The notes under the pieces are model-generated. The model saw nothing but the letters and a program-made list of their open reading frames with translations, was not told where the DNA came from and did not search any database. From positions 18,792 to 82,791 of IMG/VR virus record IMGVR_UViG_3300021960_000048: a DNA stretch of 64,000 nucleotides, one strand, 5' to 3'. A program made the position numbers and the translations under genes. Within the stretch, counting starts at the first letter, position 1; each line of letters begins with the position of its first letter. Source of the DNA: a virus. Of this stretch, positions 1-9,338 are shown piece after piece.

Positions 1-269
1 GCAGTGTACGATTTTTGACGTAGGATGTTAGACAAATCAGTAAGGACACAATCAGTTACGAATCCTTGAGCGGCAGGTGATTTCATTCCACCTAATGCTT
101 GAATTGTTTCACGTAGATTCGGGTCGTTTGCTTTTCTTGAGAAAAGGTCGACGACTGGAGAATCATCCACGAAAATACCGTTCTGAACACCCCTATCAAT
201 GTAGGGCTGTAAACGGCTCTGTACGTTCTTTGGCAATTTCTTTGTTTTACTAGCGGTCTTTGACGGCAT
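1..269 (-). CDS. Hypothetical protein (3' end outside window)
   Basis: An open frame of about 89 codons runs from an ATG at 269 off the left edge. The N-terminus is basic (MPSKTASKTKKLPKNV) and no domain is recognised. A TATA-like cccatataaa (minus-strand TTTATATGGG) lies about 28 nt upstream of the ATG, which fits a leaderless start. It follows the P-loop ATPase gene in the direction of transcription and has its own promoter. Confidence 0.6.
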   Translation of the reverse strand, partial: MPSKTASKTKKLPKNVQSRLQPYIDRGVQNGIFVDDSPVVDLFSRKANDPNLRETIQALGGMKSPAAQGFVTDCVLTDLSNILRQKSYT

Positions 270-308
270 ATTCAAAGTCAGAAATCCCCACCCATATAAA
301 GAGCGTCA

Positions 309-2264
309 TCATTCTTCTAAGTCCTCTAGGTGGGATTCCATCAAACTATCCCAAAGGGAGTCATTATCTATGTCGGCTGTTTTCATTGTGGTAACTCTCA
401 TTTCCTCTCTCAACTCTCTCTTAGCCTCAAGTTTCTCGGTAGCCTTTGATTCCCAAGTATTATCGAACCATGCTTGACCGGAGTATAAGACATCTCGATT
501 ATCAGACGTTCCTATTATCTTCCATAGTAAGTTACCTTTGCTTATTGTTCTGAAATAATTCGGCAAGAATAGACTTCGCCAAATCTCAGATTCCTCTTTG
601 GTTTTACATCCGATGCTACGGAGTATCTTACCTTCGTTTTTTGTTAATGCCCGGATTGATTTCGCTCGTTCTGATGTTCCAAGTACATCTGAAAAGTCTG
701 CGATTACATCTTTCAGATTATCTCGAACCGCCTCTATGAATAATGGCGTAAGTGCATATGTATCTAGTAGTCCTTCTCTTGACTTAACTATCTTGTAGGT
801 CTTTCGCCCGCCACCTCGACCGCCACCTCGATTGGCAACTTCGATGAGACCCGCGTCTTCTAATGTAGGCAAATGCTTCTCCTTGATTTGAGATTTTGAA
901 ACCGAGAATGCGTGAAGGTTTAACCACTGTTGAATAGCATCAATTGTGAGTCGGCGTTTTGAATCTGCCATTGTTTGCATCTGCAAGAATGTATTCCACG
1001 CATCGTCCGGTACACCCGACAATGAAGCACGAAGTACAATGTCGCATAATAACAAGCCAACAATATTATCCTCGATAGAAGATAGAATGTATGTTCCTGT
1101 TTTGTCAGTCTGTGTTGGACGTTGATGACTATGTAATAACGTAACTGCGTCGATTACTGATAGGACTTTTTTCACGTCCCTCTGATGTTGAGCATTTCTC
1201 GATGGGAAAAACTCAGCCAATAAAGGTGCGAATATATTTCGTACTCTGTTCTTTCTAAGGGATAGCATAGATGCTTGTAAAGTATGAACCAATGGATTCA
1301 CGGTGAAAGTTTCTGGTCGAGCCTTCGCCATCAATTGATTACGAACAACATTTCCAACTTTACTTACAGATGTTTGAGGTGTCATCAAAAGTTGTCTTGT
1401 GATTTGTTCCTGTTCTTTTGGATTACGTGTTGTTAATGTAATGAAAGCAGGTTGTCCTCTGATAATGAAATCTCTAGTCTCAATCTCTCCTGTCATTTCA
1501 TTTTTCATTGGTGTTTTCCAAATGAGTTCCTTATCGTCTCCCGACATGAGAGGTTTCATCCTCTGAATGAATGCAAACGATTCGTCTTTCTCCAAGATGA
1601 TAATACATTTCCCATCTACGTTGACAATGAAGTTGCCGTCCTCATCAATTTCATCATAGTCATACTTCATTGCTTCTCTCGATGCACCCGCTAATACCAT
1701 GCACATTGATTTGGGAAAACCGTTTCTAGCAGTGAGTGTCATGTATGTTTTTCCCGACGCGGATTGACCTATCAATTCGAGATTCAATGGTGCATCTGTC
1801 TTACATGATAGCATGACTAGGAATGTGAGAATAAGATTAGCGTCATCACCTACGAACGGCATGTCTCTTGATTCGTGGAGTATTGTATTCACCTTGTCGA
1901 GTAAGTTAGTATCTCCAAGGAAATCGTTCACGTCTTTATCTTCTATATCTCCGTACAATGATTCGGCTTCTTTCTTTTCAGCAGATACAAACTCGGCTGC
2001 TTCGTATTCTCCATCTTTTAGAATAAGACCCGCTTTCAACATGTTAGTTTGGAAATCCTCATCTTTTATTTTACAGTCTTTTGCTAGACGTTTGATACTG
2101 TATTGAGATAGAACATTGACTTTGCCTCTAGGTTCGTCATTCAGAGATACAGAGAAGTCCATGCGGCCTTTTGTCGCAGATAGGAAAGTCAAGACTACAT
2201 CATAGCCAATCTCTTCAACGTGATACACTGTTGCATTCTCATTTGACTGTCTTACATGAACCAT
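309..2264 (-). CDS. P-loop ATPase with C-terminal winged-helix-like region, probable replication protein
   Basis: 651 aa. A Walker A motif GQSASGKT sits near residues 166-173, with a Walker B-like IIILEKDES about 55 residues later and a sensor-like ITLTTRN after that. The C-terminal half has a Gly/Arg-rich patch (NRGGGRGGGRK) beside a helix-turn-helix/winged-helix-like segment (QWLNLHAFSVSKSQIKEK). ATPase core plus winged helix resembles replicative helicases or initiators, but the Walker A is not MCM-like, so I name no family. It starts after a purine-rich SD-like AAGGAGAG, 3' of a Zn-ribbon gene and the XPD-like helicase, in what looks like one operon. A helicase or initiator role is inference. 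Confidence 0.75.
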   Translation of the reverse strand: MVHVRQSNENATVYHVEEIGYDVVLTFLSATKGRMDFSVSLNDEPRGKVNVLSQYSIKRLAKDCKIKDEDFQTNMLKAGLILKDGEYEAAEFVSAEKKEAESLYGDIEDKDVNDFLGDTNLLDKVNTILHESRDMPFVGDDANLILTFLVMLSCKTDAPLNLELIGQSASGKTYMTLTARNGFPKSMCMVLAGASREAMKYDYDEIDEDGNFIVNVDGKCIIILEKDESFAFIQRMKPLMSGDDKELIWKTPMKNEMTGEIETRDFIIRGQPAFITLTTRNPKEQEQITRQLLMTPQTSVSKVGNVVRNQLMAKARPETFTVNPLVHTLQASMLSLRKNRVRNIFAPLLAEFFPSRNAQHQRDVKKVLSVIDAVTLLHSHQRPTQTDKTGTYILSSIEDNIVGLLLCDIVLRASLSGVPDDAWNTFLQMQTMADSKRRLTIDAIQQWLNLHAFSVSKSQIKEKHLPTLEDAGLIEVANRGGGRGGGRKTYKIVKSREGLLDTYALTPLFIEAVRDNLKDVIADFSDVLGTSERAKSIRALTKNEGKILRSIGCKTKEESEIWRSLFLPNYFRTISKGNLLWKIIGTSDNRDVLYSGQAWFDNTWESKATEKLEAKRELREEMRVTTMKTADIDNDSLWDSLMESHLEDLEE

Positions 2265-2291
2265 ATTCCCACTCTCCTTATCCTCACCCTA

Positions 2292-2570
2292 TTAAGGTGT
2301 TACATCAGACCGCCATTTGGTGTCCGGTGGGAATTGTGATACTAGCGACCAATACAAACCGCAGTCATTGTCTCCACATACAACTACGCTATTCGGCCAC
2401 ATATTGCCCGGTGCTAGAGCCATACAATCAACTGGACCTTTTCTTTTACAGTTAGGGCATTCGGGTAGGGTGAACAAACCCACCACTTCACACTCACGTG
2501 CAGGTTGAGATTCAGTCGAAGGAGCAAGGACTTTGTTCGGTATTGTCCTATTCATTAGGTATCTTGTCAT
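2292..2570 (-). CDS. Small Zn-ribbon protein
   Basis: 92 aa. CPNC and CGDNDC pairs separated by about 25 residues form a likely treble-clef or zinc ribbon. Its ATG overlaps the stop of the preceding gene (ATGA), so translation is probably coupled. It sits between the XPD-like helicase and the P-loop ATPase, which suggests a DNA-related role, but nothing specific can be assigned. Confidence 0.7.
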   Translation of the reverse strand: MTRYLMNRTIPNKVLAPSTESQPARECEVVGLFTLPECPNCKRKGPVDCMALAPGNMWPNSVVVCGDNDCGLYWSLVSQFPPDTKWRSDVTP

Positions 2571-2896
2571 TCCTCTTCCCCCAATATCATAGATGCTCTT
2601 TTACTTATCGTGGCATATCTTTGAATGTCCTCACGTGTCGTTATCCATTCGCTATGAGATTCAACAAGCCTGTCCCAAAATAACTCTCGGAAACTTATCC
2701 ATTCTATCCATGCTTTGTTGTTGACATAACCTTGTTTTTGATACTGTCGATTGACTTTGCTCCAAAGAGCCTCGGCTGATTTGTATAACGGTTCTCCGTT
2801 TTCGTGCATTACAAAACACATTATCGCTCTCTTACTTTTCAACTCTGTTTTGAATTGCGGATTGCGTTTTGCGAATATCATCTTCTTTTTGTTCAT
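2567..2896 (-). CDS. Hypothetical basic protein
   Basis: 109 aa from the ATG at 2896, which overlaps the helicase stop as ATGA and follows a GGAG motif at suitable spacing. A start at 2950 would need a 58-nt overlap and is less likely. The protein is rich in Lys/Arg at the N-terminus (MNKKKMIFAKRNPQ) and in Trp in the centre (LWSKVN, WIEWISF, ELFWDRL). No family recognised. Confidence 0.7.
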   Translation of the reverse strand: MNKKKMIFAKRNPQFKTELKSKRAIMCFVMHENGEPLYKSAEALWSKVNRQYQKQGYVNNKAWIEWISFRELFWDRLVESHSEWITTREDIQRYATISKRASMILGEEE

Positions 2897-4632
2897 CCTA
2901 CGTGTCTCCTTAACCATGTTGGCATAGGTCCGATATTGTTTCTGAACCAAGCCGGAAGCATACCTGCATTCATCCTCTGAAATCTAGCCCACGATGAATC
3001 CAAGATGAATATTTGTCCCTTGTCTTTTGGTGAACGTACTATTCTACCCGCACCTTGAACGATAGTCAAGGCAGTTTGAAGGTTGTACCATTTCTTACAA
3101 GGAGCAGGGCAAGCAAACGAACCACACATCCCATTACTATACTTACTAGGTGGCTCGTATGGACAATCCTCAGTGCCTTCATACTGCCTACGCCACGCAT
3201 GTTCGTCCTCTAGTAATCGCGTCGATATAACAGGGTCTATGACGGGTAAATACGGTACTTTGCACAATACCAACCACTCGGCTAGTTTACCTTTGAAGTC
3301 AAACCCTTCATTGACATAAGTCGAGATTAAAACTAGGTTGTTTTCTTTGCTTGTCATAAAATAATCAATGGCTGAATCTCGACCGCCCGCATCTGAATCA
3401 TGAGTTACAATTCGGTCTCCATAACCTGCGGCTCTCAAGCCTTCAACTATGCCCTTCCTTATGTAATGTGTATGAGGTAAAACTACACCACGCTTGTTCG
3501 GGTACTTCTCCATTATTCCGATTATTGCTTTGACTTGCTTTGGAATAGTTGAATCCCTCTTTGAAAATGACATAGAACCAACTGGAGCATAATGAATATT
3601 GAAACAATCTTTTGGGAATGGACTTTCAGTTACGTTGACGTAGAGAGTTTTTTGGTCCTCAAGTCCCATAGAATGAAGGTACGTGTCTACGTCAAGTATA
3701 GTAGCAGACAAGAAGATTCTTTTTCTCGCAACTGAGTTCAACATATCAACTGCATAATCACGTACTCGCACTGGCTTAAACTCAACAAACCTACCGAATC
3801 TTGTCTTATCCATTTTGACGACCACGTTGTCCGGTTGTTGTAGGAGTGTGAGAATCGTAGTTCCTTTCTCTAAGATACTACGGAACGACTTTATCTTGGG
3901 GTCATTCTCTTCATCTTCTGCGGCCTTGAGATGTGCTTCGCAAGACTTCACGAAGTCCTTTACATCATCAAGCCAGTCGGCGGGGTAATAGTGCATTGGG
4001 AAGTTCCATTTTGGACCATGTACTTGTTGCCAGTCTTTTTCTGATATTCTAGTGCCGAGAAGGTCAAGAAGAAAACCTTCCATCCTGTGAGCCTCATCTA
4101 TGATAGCGAAGTCTCTCTGTTCAAATCTAGGGTCGCCCTGTATGACCCTAAATAGATAAGCGGGATTGGATAGGGTGATTCGTGCGTCAGAGGCAGCAAA
4201 CTTCTGTTCGTAGTAGGGGCAGGGGTCGGTCTCTTTTGAATGAGGACAAGAGCCACCTCTCTTCGTCCAACATGGCGCACCGTCAGCAGTCCCGCTCTTT
4301 ACCCAACATGGGAAGTTTGAACGACCCCTCACTTCTTTCACGACATGACCGTAGTCGGCAAGATACTGTGTCGCGAGGCCGAGGCTCGGAGTCAGTAAGT
4401 AAGCAGACTGAAACTGTGCTTGAACGGTCATGGCTATGGCTGATTTCCCTATTCCAGTAGGGGCTTGAATGACTATGTTGTCGAAGTCATCTTTCTTCAA
4501 TGCGTGATAGATAACTGATAGTGCTTCATTCTGAAACTTTCTCGGTGAAGGCATTGGGAAATCCGGTTGTATCTCATCCCAAAGATTCGGTAGTTTTGAT
4601 TTACTGGGAATGTTGATTCTTACGACGGCCAT
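2893..4632 (-). CDS. XPD/DinG-type SF2 DNA helicase with Fe-S cluster
   Basis: 579 aa. Motif I APTGIGKS is near residues 57-64, followed by a four-cysteine block (CWV, CWT, CPH, CPYY, roughly residues 108-136) at the position of the XPD/Rad3 4Fe-4S domain. The DEAH box (IIDEAHRM) comes next, with motif V-VI sequences GFDFKG and QGAGRIVRS near the C-terminus. A second Cys cluster (CGSFACPAPC) sits just before motif VI and is unusual. The family unwinds DNA 5' to 3' in repair or replication restart. The upstream TATA-like TTATATTG about 28 nt before the ATG fits a leaderless mRNA and starts the operon that runs down to the P-loop ATPase. Confidence 0.9.
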   Translation of the reverse strand: MAVVRINIPSKSKLPNLWDEIQPDFPMPSPRKFQNEALSVIYHALKKDDFDNIVIQAPTGIGKSAIAMTVQAQFQSAYLLTPSLGLATQYLADYGHVVKEVRGRSNFPCWVKSGTADGAPCWTKRGGSCPHSKETDPCPYYEQKFAASDARITLSNPAYLFRVIQGDPRFEQRDFAIIDEAHRMEGFLLDLLGTRISEKDWQQVHGPKWNFPMHYYPADWLDDVKDFVKSCEAHLKAAEDEENDPKIKSFRSILEKGTTILTLLQQPDNVVVKMDKTRFGRFVEFKPVRVRDYAVDMLNSVARKRIFLSATILDVDTYLHSMGLEDQKTLYVNVTESPFPKDCFNIHYAPVGSMSFSKRDSTIPKQVKAIIGIMEKYPNKRGVVLPHTHYIRKGIVEGLRAAGYGDRIVTHDSDAGGRDSAIDYFMTSKENNLVLISTYVNEGFDFKGKLAEWLVLCKVPYLPVIDPVISTRLLEDEHAWRRQYEGTEDCPYEPPSKYSNGMCGSFACPAPCKKWYNLQTALTIVQGAGRIVRSPKDKGQIFILDSSWARFQRMNAGMLPAWFRNNIGPMPTWLRRHVG

Positions 4633-4821
4633 GATGAATCAGATTAACCCCACCAATATAATGAGAGTTGTATTAGAGGTGCGAGAGATGGATGCAATTA
4701 TTATGGGAAATAACACAAACCCGCCCCGACGGACATCCATCCCTCGACTTCATACATGAGCAACGTATGTTGAGGTATAACCGTCGAGGTAATTGGGGGG
4801 TGTTCCCCCACCATTATTAAT
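4633..4821. promoter_or_regulatory. Intergenic region: helicase promoter and G/C-stretch hairpin
   Basis: The only recognisable elements are the minus-strand TATA TTATATTG near 4657-4664 and, close to 4797-4812, a GGGGG/CCCCC hairpin just after the next gene's stop. The hairpin could serve as that gene's terminator, though no clear T-run follows. I see no gene here. Confidence 0.5.
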
Positions 4822-5205
4822 TCAACGGTCTAACCAGTGGGTTCTACCGCCCCAGTAGACATTAAAGCCCTCGTTCTGCAACTCAGCATACAATTCGTTT
4901 GTTAGTTGATTGCAGCCACATATACAGTCGCGGTCGTCTGCTGATGTGTTGTGAGGCACTTCAACTTCTAAGTCGTAAATGGTGTCGGGGAAGCGGCTTC
5001 TACCTTGGTTGACCCTGTGGTATGAAACTCTTGATGTGATTAAGTTGCGTGGGATTCCAACTGATGTAAGTGGGCGTACTCTGTAAGACCATACACGTAC
5101 GGATGTTGTTCCGTACCTTTGCATGTAACAGTCTCCGGGTTCTAAAGTTGGCCTGTCCGGTAGTTCTCTGATTTGTGTTATTAGTTCCGTGATGCGGTTG
5201 CTCAT
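4822..5205 (-). CDS. Hypothetical protein with MSN module start
   Basis: 127 aa. The middle is rich in Arg/Val and the C-terminal part has a CxCxC pair (CICGC) followed by a Trp/Gly-rich end. No family recognised. The start is well supported: TATATA lies about 25 nt upstream, the ATG is immediately preceded by TTCCGATAGAAC, and the protein begins MSN, all shared with several other genes here. Confidence 0.75.
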   Translation of the reverse strand: MSNRITELITQIRELPDRPTLEPGDCYMQRYGTTSVRVWSYRVRPLTSVGIPRNLITSRVSYHRVNQGRSRFPDTIYDLEVEVPHNTSADDRDCICGCNQLTNELYAELQNEGFNVYWGGRTHWLDR

Positions 5206-5236
5206 GTTCTATCGGAAGGGGTTAGGGTATATAACA
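5206..5236 (-). promoter_or_regulatory. Leaderless promoter module
   Basis: Minus strand: GTTATATACCC, then about 10 nt, then TTCCGATAGAAC touching the ATG at 5205. The TATA centre is about 25 nt from the ATG, so transcription probably begins at the start codon. Confidence 0.75.
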
Positions 5237-5621
5237 TTATGCCTATAGGGATTTAATGATGAGTGTTCCCCTAGTGATGTTACACATACACTACCCTTGT
5301 ATGTGTGTGCCTGTAAGGGGTATTGGAATTGTATTAATTCTTGTAGAAGGGTTTCCCCCTACGGGGAAACACTTCTAATGATGACCCCTTTTTGTTCACA
5401 TAGGATGATTACACTATATACATGCAAACCTTTATAAGTAAATACACTGCCCCCAATACAGAAGCGAGGCGGCGGAAACAACGCCTCACAACTGCCCCTA
5501 GGCACATGAAGCCTACTAACGTGATGAATGAGATGGGGCGGCTTCTAACGCAGCACCCCTGTGATACAAGGGGTGGTCTGTCCCGATAGACAACCAATGC
5601 GAGTACACTATTCGGGGCAGA
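5237..5621. other. Gene-free region with several strong hairpins; candidate structured RNA
   Basis: I see no convincing gene. Three palindromes stand out: ACACATAC/GTATGTGT near 5265-5290; GTTTCCCC/GGGGAAAC near 5350-5370, with a plus-strand CCTTTTTG run 15 nt later; and CACCCC/GGGGTG near 5555-5576. GAGGCG/CGCCTC (near 5465-5487) is a fourth. A plus-strand TATA-like CCTTTATAAG near 5430 precedes the GC-rich 5455-5620 part, so a plus-strand RNA is possible. The minus strand would be the 3' region of the hub-like gene. Confidence 0.4.
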
Positions 5622-7433
5622 CTACTGCACCGTTAAACTCGAAGCCAACCTCATAGTTGCTGCTATATCTGATGGTTGTTTACCGACTGTAATTGTCATA
5701 ACAGAATCAGTTGTTGAGTATTCCCAATTCACGTCAAATATTTCTTGGCGACCTGCTAATCCACCGTCAACAGATGCAAAGTCCATTATGTCTCCCGCTC
5801 TCAAATCAAATCGCTCTGGCAAGCCCTCAACTATCCATTGACTGTAAGCAATTCCTTGCCTCATCAATATCTGTCTGCCGAGAGTTTCAGCGTGTGCAAC
5901 GGTCGTAACACTGTCGTCTTTGATGTATCTATGAACAGGTCTTTCTGAACCTAATGAAACAGTCGCACTAATGTTTAACCCTTCATTTTCAATTGTAACT
6001 TTGTTGAAGAAGTCATCATCGTTTGCATTTCTTTCAATCATTGTTGGATAAAAGTCGAGAGGAACTAATGTCTTTGGAACACGACCTGCTGTGTAAGGTG
6101 TCAATGTAGAATCGTGCAATTCTTTTTTCTTGGCTACGTGAATGTAACCATAAGCGTCTGCGTAGATTTGATATTGTATTGGCCCAGAGTTCACAAAACT
6201 CAGCAAAGTTTGGATTGCTGCGAGTCTTGTTTTTCCTTTGAACTTCAACCCAGTCGGTAATGTAAATGACAAGTCAGAGATGATACGAGCAATAGGTGGA
6301 TTGTACGATGAGTTAGCAACTATGGACTTGATGAGGGTAGCAATATTTCCATTTGCGTGTGCAGGTTGTTCGGTGATATATTCATTCGTCAAGAATCCAA
6401 GTGCGTCAAGACAAGTCAATCGAATACTTTCAGATGATTCTTCAATCCCTGCTACATATCCAGTGAATATCAATGGTGGGTTAGACCACATTCTAGGAGC
6501 AAGATGGACTTGAATTGTTTCACCTATGGATGCTACGCCACTCCTTCTACCCGCAACTGATGAAATAGTGATTGTTAATTCTCTCGGTGTGTTTAGATTA
6601 TCTTTGGAACTAATTGTTCTTACTCCGTGTAATGGTCTACTACCATTTATCATTACAATTGGTGTTTTAGGTGTCGCTTCATCCTCTGATATTTGACCGT
6701 AGATAGTTCGACCAAAGACTTGTCTTGACCTAACGAAGAATACTTTGTGAGGCCAATTATTTCTTAGGTTGCCTAGTTGAAATTGCCTAGGTCTATTCAT
6801 CCATTGAAGTCCTTCGGGATTCCAACCGCCGTTACTATAACCGAGTTTACCTAAGTTAAATGTTGGACTCGGTAGAACCGATGTTGGATAATTGCCTTCT
6901 GTTGGTCCAGTTGTAAATGCAAAACCGCCTCTTGGTCCACCGCCGCGTCTGCTTGTCAAATCGTACTGGTCTGGGAATATCGACGCAGATGCGTAGAGAT
7001 AACCGAACCCATCATCTGCCCCGGTGTAGCCGTTGTGAAGATGAGGGTCGAATGGTTTTGGTGATGCGAGATTAGCATAACAGTGAGTTGTTGGTCCGGC
7101 TGTCGACCATACATTTGAAAGACTGGTCATTGTATCGGGGTGTGGGATTAAACCAAGACCGAAGTCTGTTGGATAGTGGGCGGGTCTGTTTATGGTTTCT
7201 TTATCATTGACATTCATAGAGTGTTCAGCGACCGTATCTCTTGCTCTATAATTCAACCACTGGACTTCCGCCCATGTTCGAGAAACGAATCGAGCAATTG
7301 CCGTTCTCGGCCTACGTGGGTCTTGCCCTAGTTCCTCAACAAAGTCTTTGAGATTATCCGGCGGAGTAATGACGAACTCATCGTCATCGGGGTCTCTAAC
7401 GATACGAACATACCGTTCGGCTTCCTCATCCAT
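5622..7433 (-). CDS. Tail hub/baseplate-like structural protein
   Basis: 603 aa when started at the ATG at 7433 (MDEEAERYVRIV). A longer reading would run antisense through groES and its promoter, so I reject it. The C-terminal half has the pattern of gpD/gp27-type tail hub proteins: IGETIQVHLAP, then a domain with LTCLDALGFL and a final beta-rich part with LRAGDIMDF. The N-terminal half is Gly/Pro/Asn-rich. A TATA-like TAAATAAC lies about 25 nt upstream, back to back with the groES promoter. It is separated from the rest of the tail genes by the chaperonin cassette. Hub assignment is moderate. Confidence 0.6.
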   Translation of the reverse strand: MDEEAERYVRIVRDPDDDEFVITPPDNLKDFVEELGQDPRRPRTAIARFVSRTWAEVQWLNYRARDTVAEHSMNVNDKETINRPAHYPTDFGLGLIPHPDTMTSLSNVWSTAGPTTHCYANLASPKPFDPHLHNGYTGADDGFGYLYASASIFPDQYDLTSRRGGGPRGGFAFTTGPTEGNYPTSVLPSPTFNLGKLGYSNGGWNPEGLQWMNRPRQFQLGNLRNNWPHKVFFVRSRQVFGRTIYGQISEDEATPKTPIVMINGSRPLHGVRTISSKDNLNTPRELTITISSVAGRRSGVASIGETIQVHLAPRMWSNPPLIFTGYVAGIEESSESIRLTCLDALGFLTNEYITEQPAHANGNIATLIKSIVANSSYNPPIARIISDLSFTLPTGLKFKGKTRLAAIQTLLSFVNSGPIQYQIYADAYGYIHVAKKKELHDSTLTPYTAGRVPKTLVPLDFYPTMIERNANDDDFFNKVTIENEGLNISATVSLGSERPVHRYIKDDSVTTVAHAETLGRQILMRQGIAYSQWIVEGLPERFDLRAGDIMDFASVDGGLAGRQEIFDVNWEYSTTDSVMTITVGKQPSDIAATMRLASSLTVQ

Positions 7434-7500
7434 GCTTATAGACGGTAAAGTAAAGTTATTTACCGTATGCTTAATATTACACTTAAGACTCGAACCACTT
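7434..7500. promoter_or_regulatory. Divergent promoter between hub-like gene and groES
   Basis: The 67-bp gap holds a minus-strand TATA-like TAAATAAC near 7453-7460 and a plus-strand TTAATATTA near 7467-7476, each about 25-30 nt from its start codon. It is the only divergent promoter pair in the window. Confidence 0.6.
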
Positions 7501-7767
7501 GTGAAAGTTCTAACACCGACAAAAGGATATGCCCTAGTGAAGAGATGGATTCCCGAACAAACAACAACAAGTGGAATAATTATACAAGACGAAGCAGCGT
7601 CATATGGCTTTGGAGTGATAGAAGAAATTACTCCTTTTAGTGGAGAAAGCCCATACGAAAAAGGCGCTGTTGTTTTGATAGAAAAAGACTGTGGGACTTC
7701 CGTACAGTGGAATGGAAATGTTTGCTTGATGGTGAAGATAATGCACATAATAGGGGTGGTTGAATGA
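7501..7767 (+). CDS. groES: Co-chaperonin GroES-like (Hsp10)
   Basis: 88 aa from a GTG at 7501; ORF extension upstream has no suitable start and would overlap the divergent gene. The layout matches Hsp10: N-terminal strand PTKGYALVKR, a mobile-loop segment PEQTTTSGIIIQDE with the SGIII interaction motif, then the AVVLIEKDCG strand and a C-terminal strand ending in IIGVVE. It is slightly shorter than the 97-aa E. coli protein. It forms the lid of the chaperonin folding chamber. The stop overlaps the groEL start (ATGA), so the two are translated together. Confidence 0.88.
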   Translation: MKVLTPTKGYALVKRWIPEQTTTSGIIIQDEAASYGFGVIEEITPFSGESPYEKGAVVLIEKDCGTSVQWNGNVCLMVKIMHIIGVVE

Positions 7768-9338
7768 AGAAGTCAATATTTGGTGAAGAAGCAAGAGAAG
7801 CATTGATGAGAGGAATAAATGAGGTTGCTAATTCAGTTAAACCAACTCTCGGACCTGCTGCTAGAACTGTAATACTAGAGAGACAATTTGGCTCACCAGT
7901 TGTAATTAATGACGGTGTTACTATTGCTAAAGATATTGATATGAAAGAAGACCCATACGCAAATCTAGGTGTTCGTCTGATTCAAGAGGCAGCAAGTAAG
8001 GCTCAAGATAATGCAGGGGATGGAACAACTACCGCCTCTATCTTAACTCAGTCATTATGCAACAAAGGATTAGTTGAAATGAAAACAGGTCGTAACCCAA
8101 TACACATAAAGAAAGGATTCGATAAGGCAGTTGAGATAGCAGTAAAGTCAATCGAAGAAGCGGCTACCGAAGTCGATGATGATTCTTTGGTTCATGTTGC
8201 CACTATCGCAGCCAATAACGATGAAGCAATTGGTTCTCTGATTTCTCAAGCGTTTCAAAAAGTTGGCAGAGATGGAATTGTTTCAATCGAAGAGTCGAAC
8301 GGACTCGACACAACTTTGGAAATTGTAGACGGTCTTGAGTTTACTAAGGGTCTCCTTAGCGCCCACTTCATAACAGACACCGAAAAACAAACCACGACGA
8401 TGAAGAAACCATTGATTCTAGTTACCGATGAAATTGTTAGAACCGCTCAAGAAATTGTTGATGTTCTAAATTATGCAGCAGAAATGAAAAGACCGCTTTT
8501 GATTATCGCAGCAAAGATGGAAGGTGAGGCACTTGCTACACTTGCCCTTAACTGTTCACGTGGTATCTTAGAAGTCGCAGCAGTTGAAGCCCCTTCATTT
8601 GGTAATTCACGTGAAGAAATCCTAACCGATATTGCCACTGTTGTAGGAGCAATTCCGATTTTTGCCAGTAAGGGAATGTCAACTCAAAGGAACGGCATAG
8701 AATCACTAGGTGGTGCAAAGTCAGTTACTTGCTCGATGAAGAGAACAACAATAGTTGGTGGTCGTGGAACAGATGGTGATATTAAGAAAAGACAAGAAGC
8801 ATTAATCGCTCAATCGAAAGAGGCTGAAACTGATTGGGAAGCAGAGGCATTGAAAGCAAGAGCAGGGAAGATTTCTGGCGGTGTTGCAGTATTACACATC
8901 GGTGGTAAAACCGAAGCAGAGATGAAAGAAAGAATCGCACGTGTGGATGATTCATTGAACGCTACTAGAGCCGCTTTACAAGAGGGTATAGTGGTAGGTG
9001 GCTCTATCATGTATCTACGTGCTAGAGACGAGATACTAGATGCCTCAGACGACCATGAAGGCGACGAATGGCTAGGTATGATGATGGTACATGACGCACT
9101 AGCAGAGCCGTTCCATCAGTTGTGTTTTAACGCAGGTGTTGATAGTGATGAAGCATTAGAACAAGTCATAGAAATGAACGACCCTAACTACGGTCTAAAC
9201 GCTAAGACGTTGGAGTTTGGAGACCTCATTGAACAGGGTGTCATTGACCCTGCCAAGGTTGTCAAAAACTCACTGGAAACAGCCGCTTCGATTGCAGGGC
9301 TAGTCCTAACAACCGAAGTGCTTGTCGCCGAAGTCTAA
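7764..9338 (+). CDS. groEL: Group I chaperonin GroEL-like (Hsp60)
   Basis: 524 aa, close to the usual 540. ATP-site motifs are present: TLGPAAR near residue 28, VVINDGVT holding the Asp equivalent to E. coli D52, GDGTTTA near residues 86-92, and ARVDDSLNATRAA holding the D398 equivalent. The flexible GGM-repeat tail is missing; the protein ends LTTEVLVAEV. It is group I (bacterial type), not a thermosome, in an otherwise archaeal-type virus. With groES it is the only plus-strand operon. It likely folds virion proteins such as the capsid or giant tail proteins. The 3' end overlaps the converging gene by a few bases. Confidence 0.95.
   Translation: MKKSIFGEEAREALMRGINEVANSVKPTLGPAARTVILERQFGSPVVINDGVTIAKDIDMKEDPYANLGVRLIQEAASKAQDNAGDGTTTASILTQSLCNKGLVEMKTGRNPIHIKKGFDKAVEIAVKSIEEAATEVDDDSLVHVATIAANNDEAIGSLISQAFQKVGRDGIVSIEESNGLDTTLEIVDGLEFTKGLLSAHFITDTEKQTTTMKKPLILVTDEIVRTAQEIVDVLNYAAEMKRPLLIIAAKMEGEALATLALNCSRGILEVAAVEAPSFGNSREEILTDIATVVGAIPIFASKGMSTQRNGIESLGGAKSVTCSMKRTTIVGGRGTDGDIKKRQEALIAQSKEAETDWEAEALKARAGKISGGVAVLHIGGKTEAEMKERIARVDDSLNATRAALQEGIVVGGSIMYLRARDEILDASDDHEGDEWLGMMMVHDALAEPFHQLCFNAGVDSDEALEQVIEMNDPNYGLNAKTLEFGDLIEQGVIDPAKVVKNSLETAASIAGLVLTTEVLVAEV

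Noticed and set aside
309-2264. MCM helicase
   Set aside because: ATPase plus winged helix fits in outline, but the Walker A and arginine-finger patterns differ from MCM.
5409-5597. 62-codon minus frame
   Set aside because: Runs through hairpins, with an unlikely Arg/Cys/Val make-up and no start signals.
5250-5620. C/D box RNA
   Set aside because: Box C-like ATGATGA is seen but no D box (CTGA) at proper distance.
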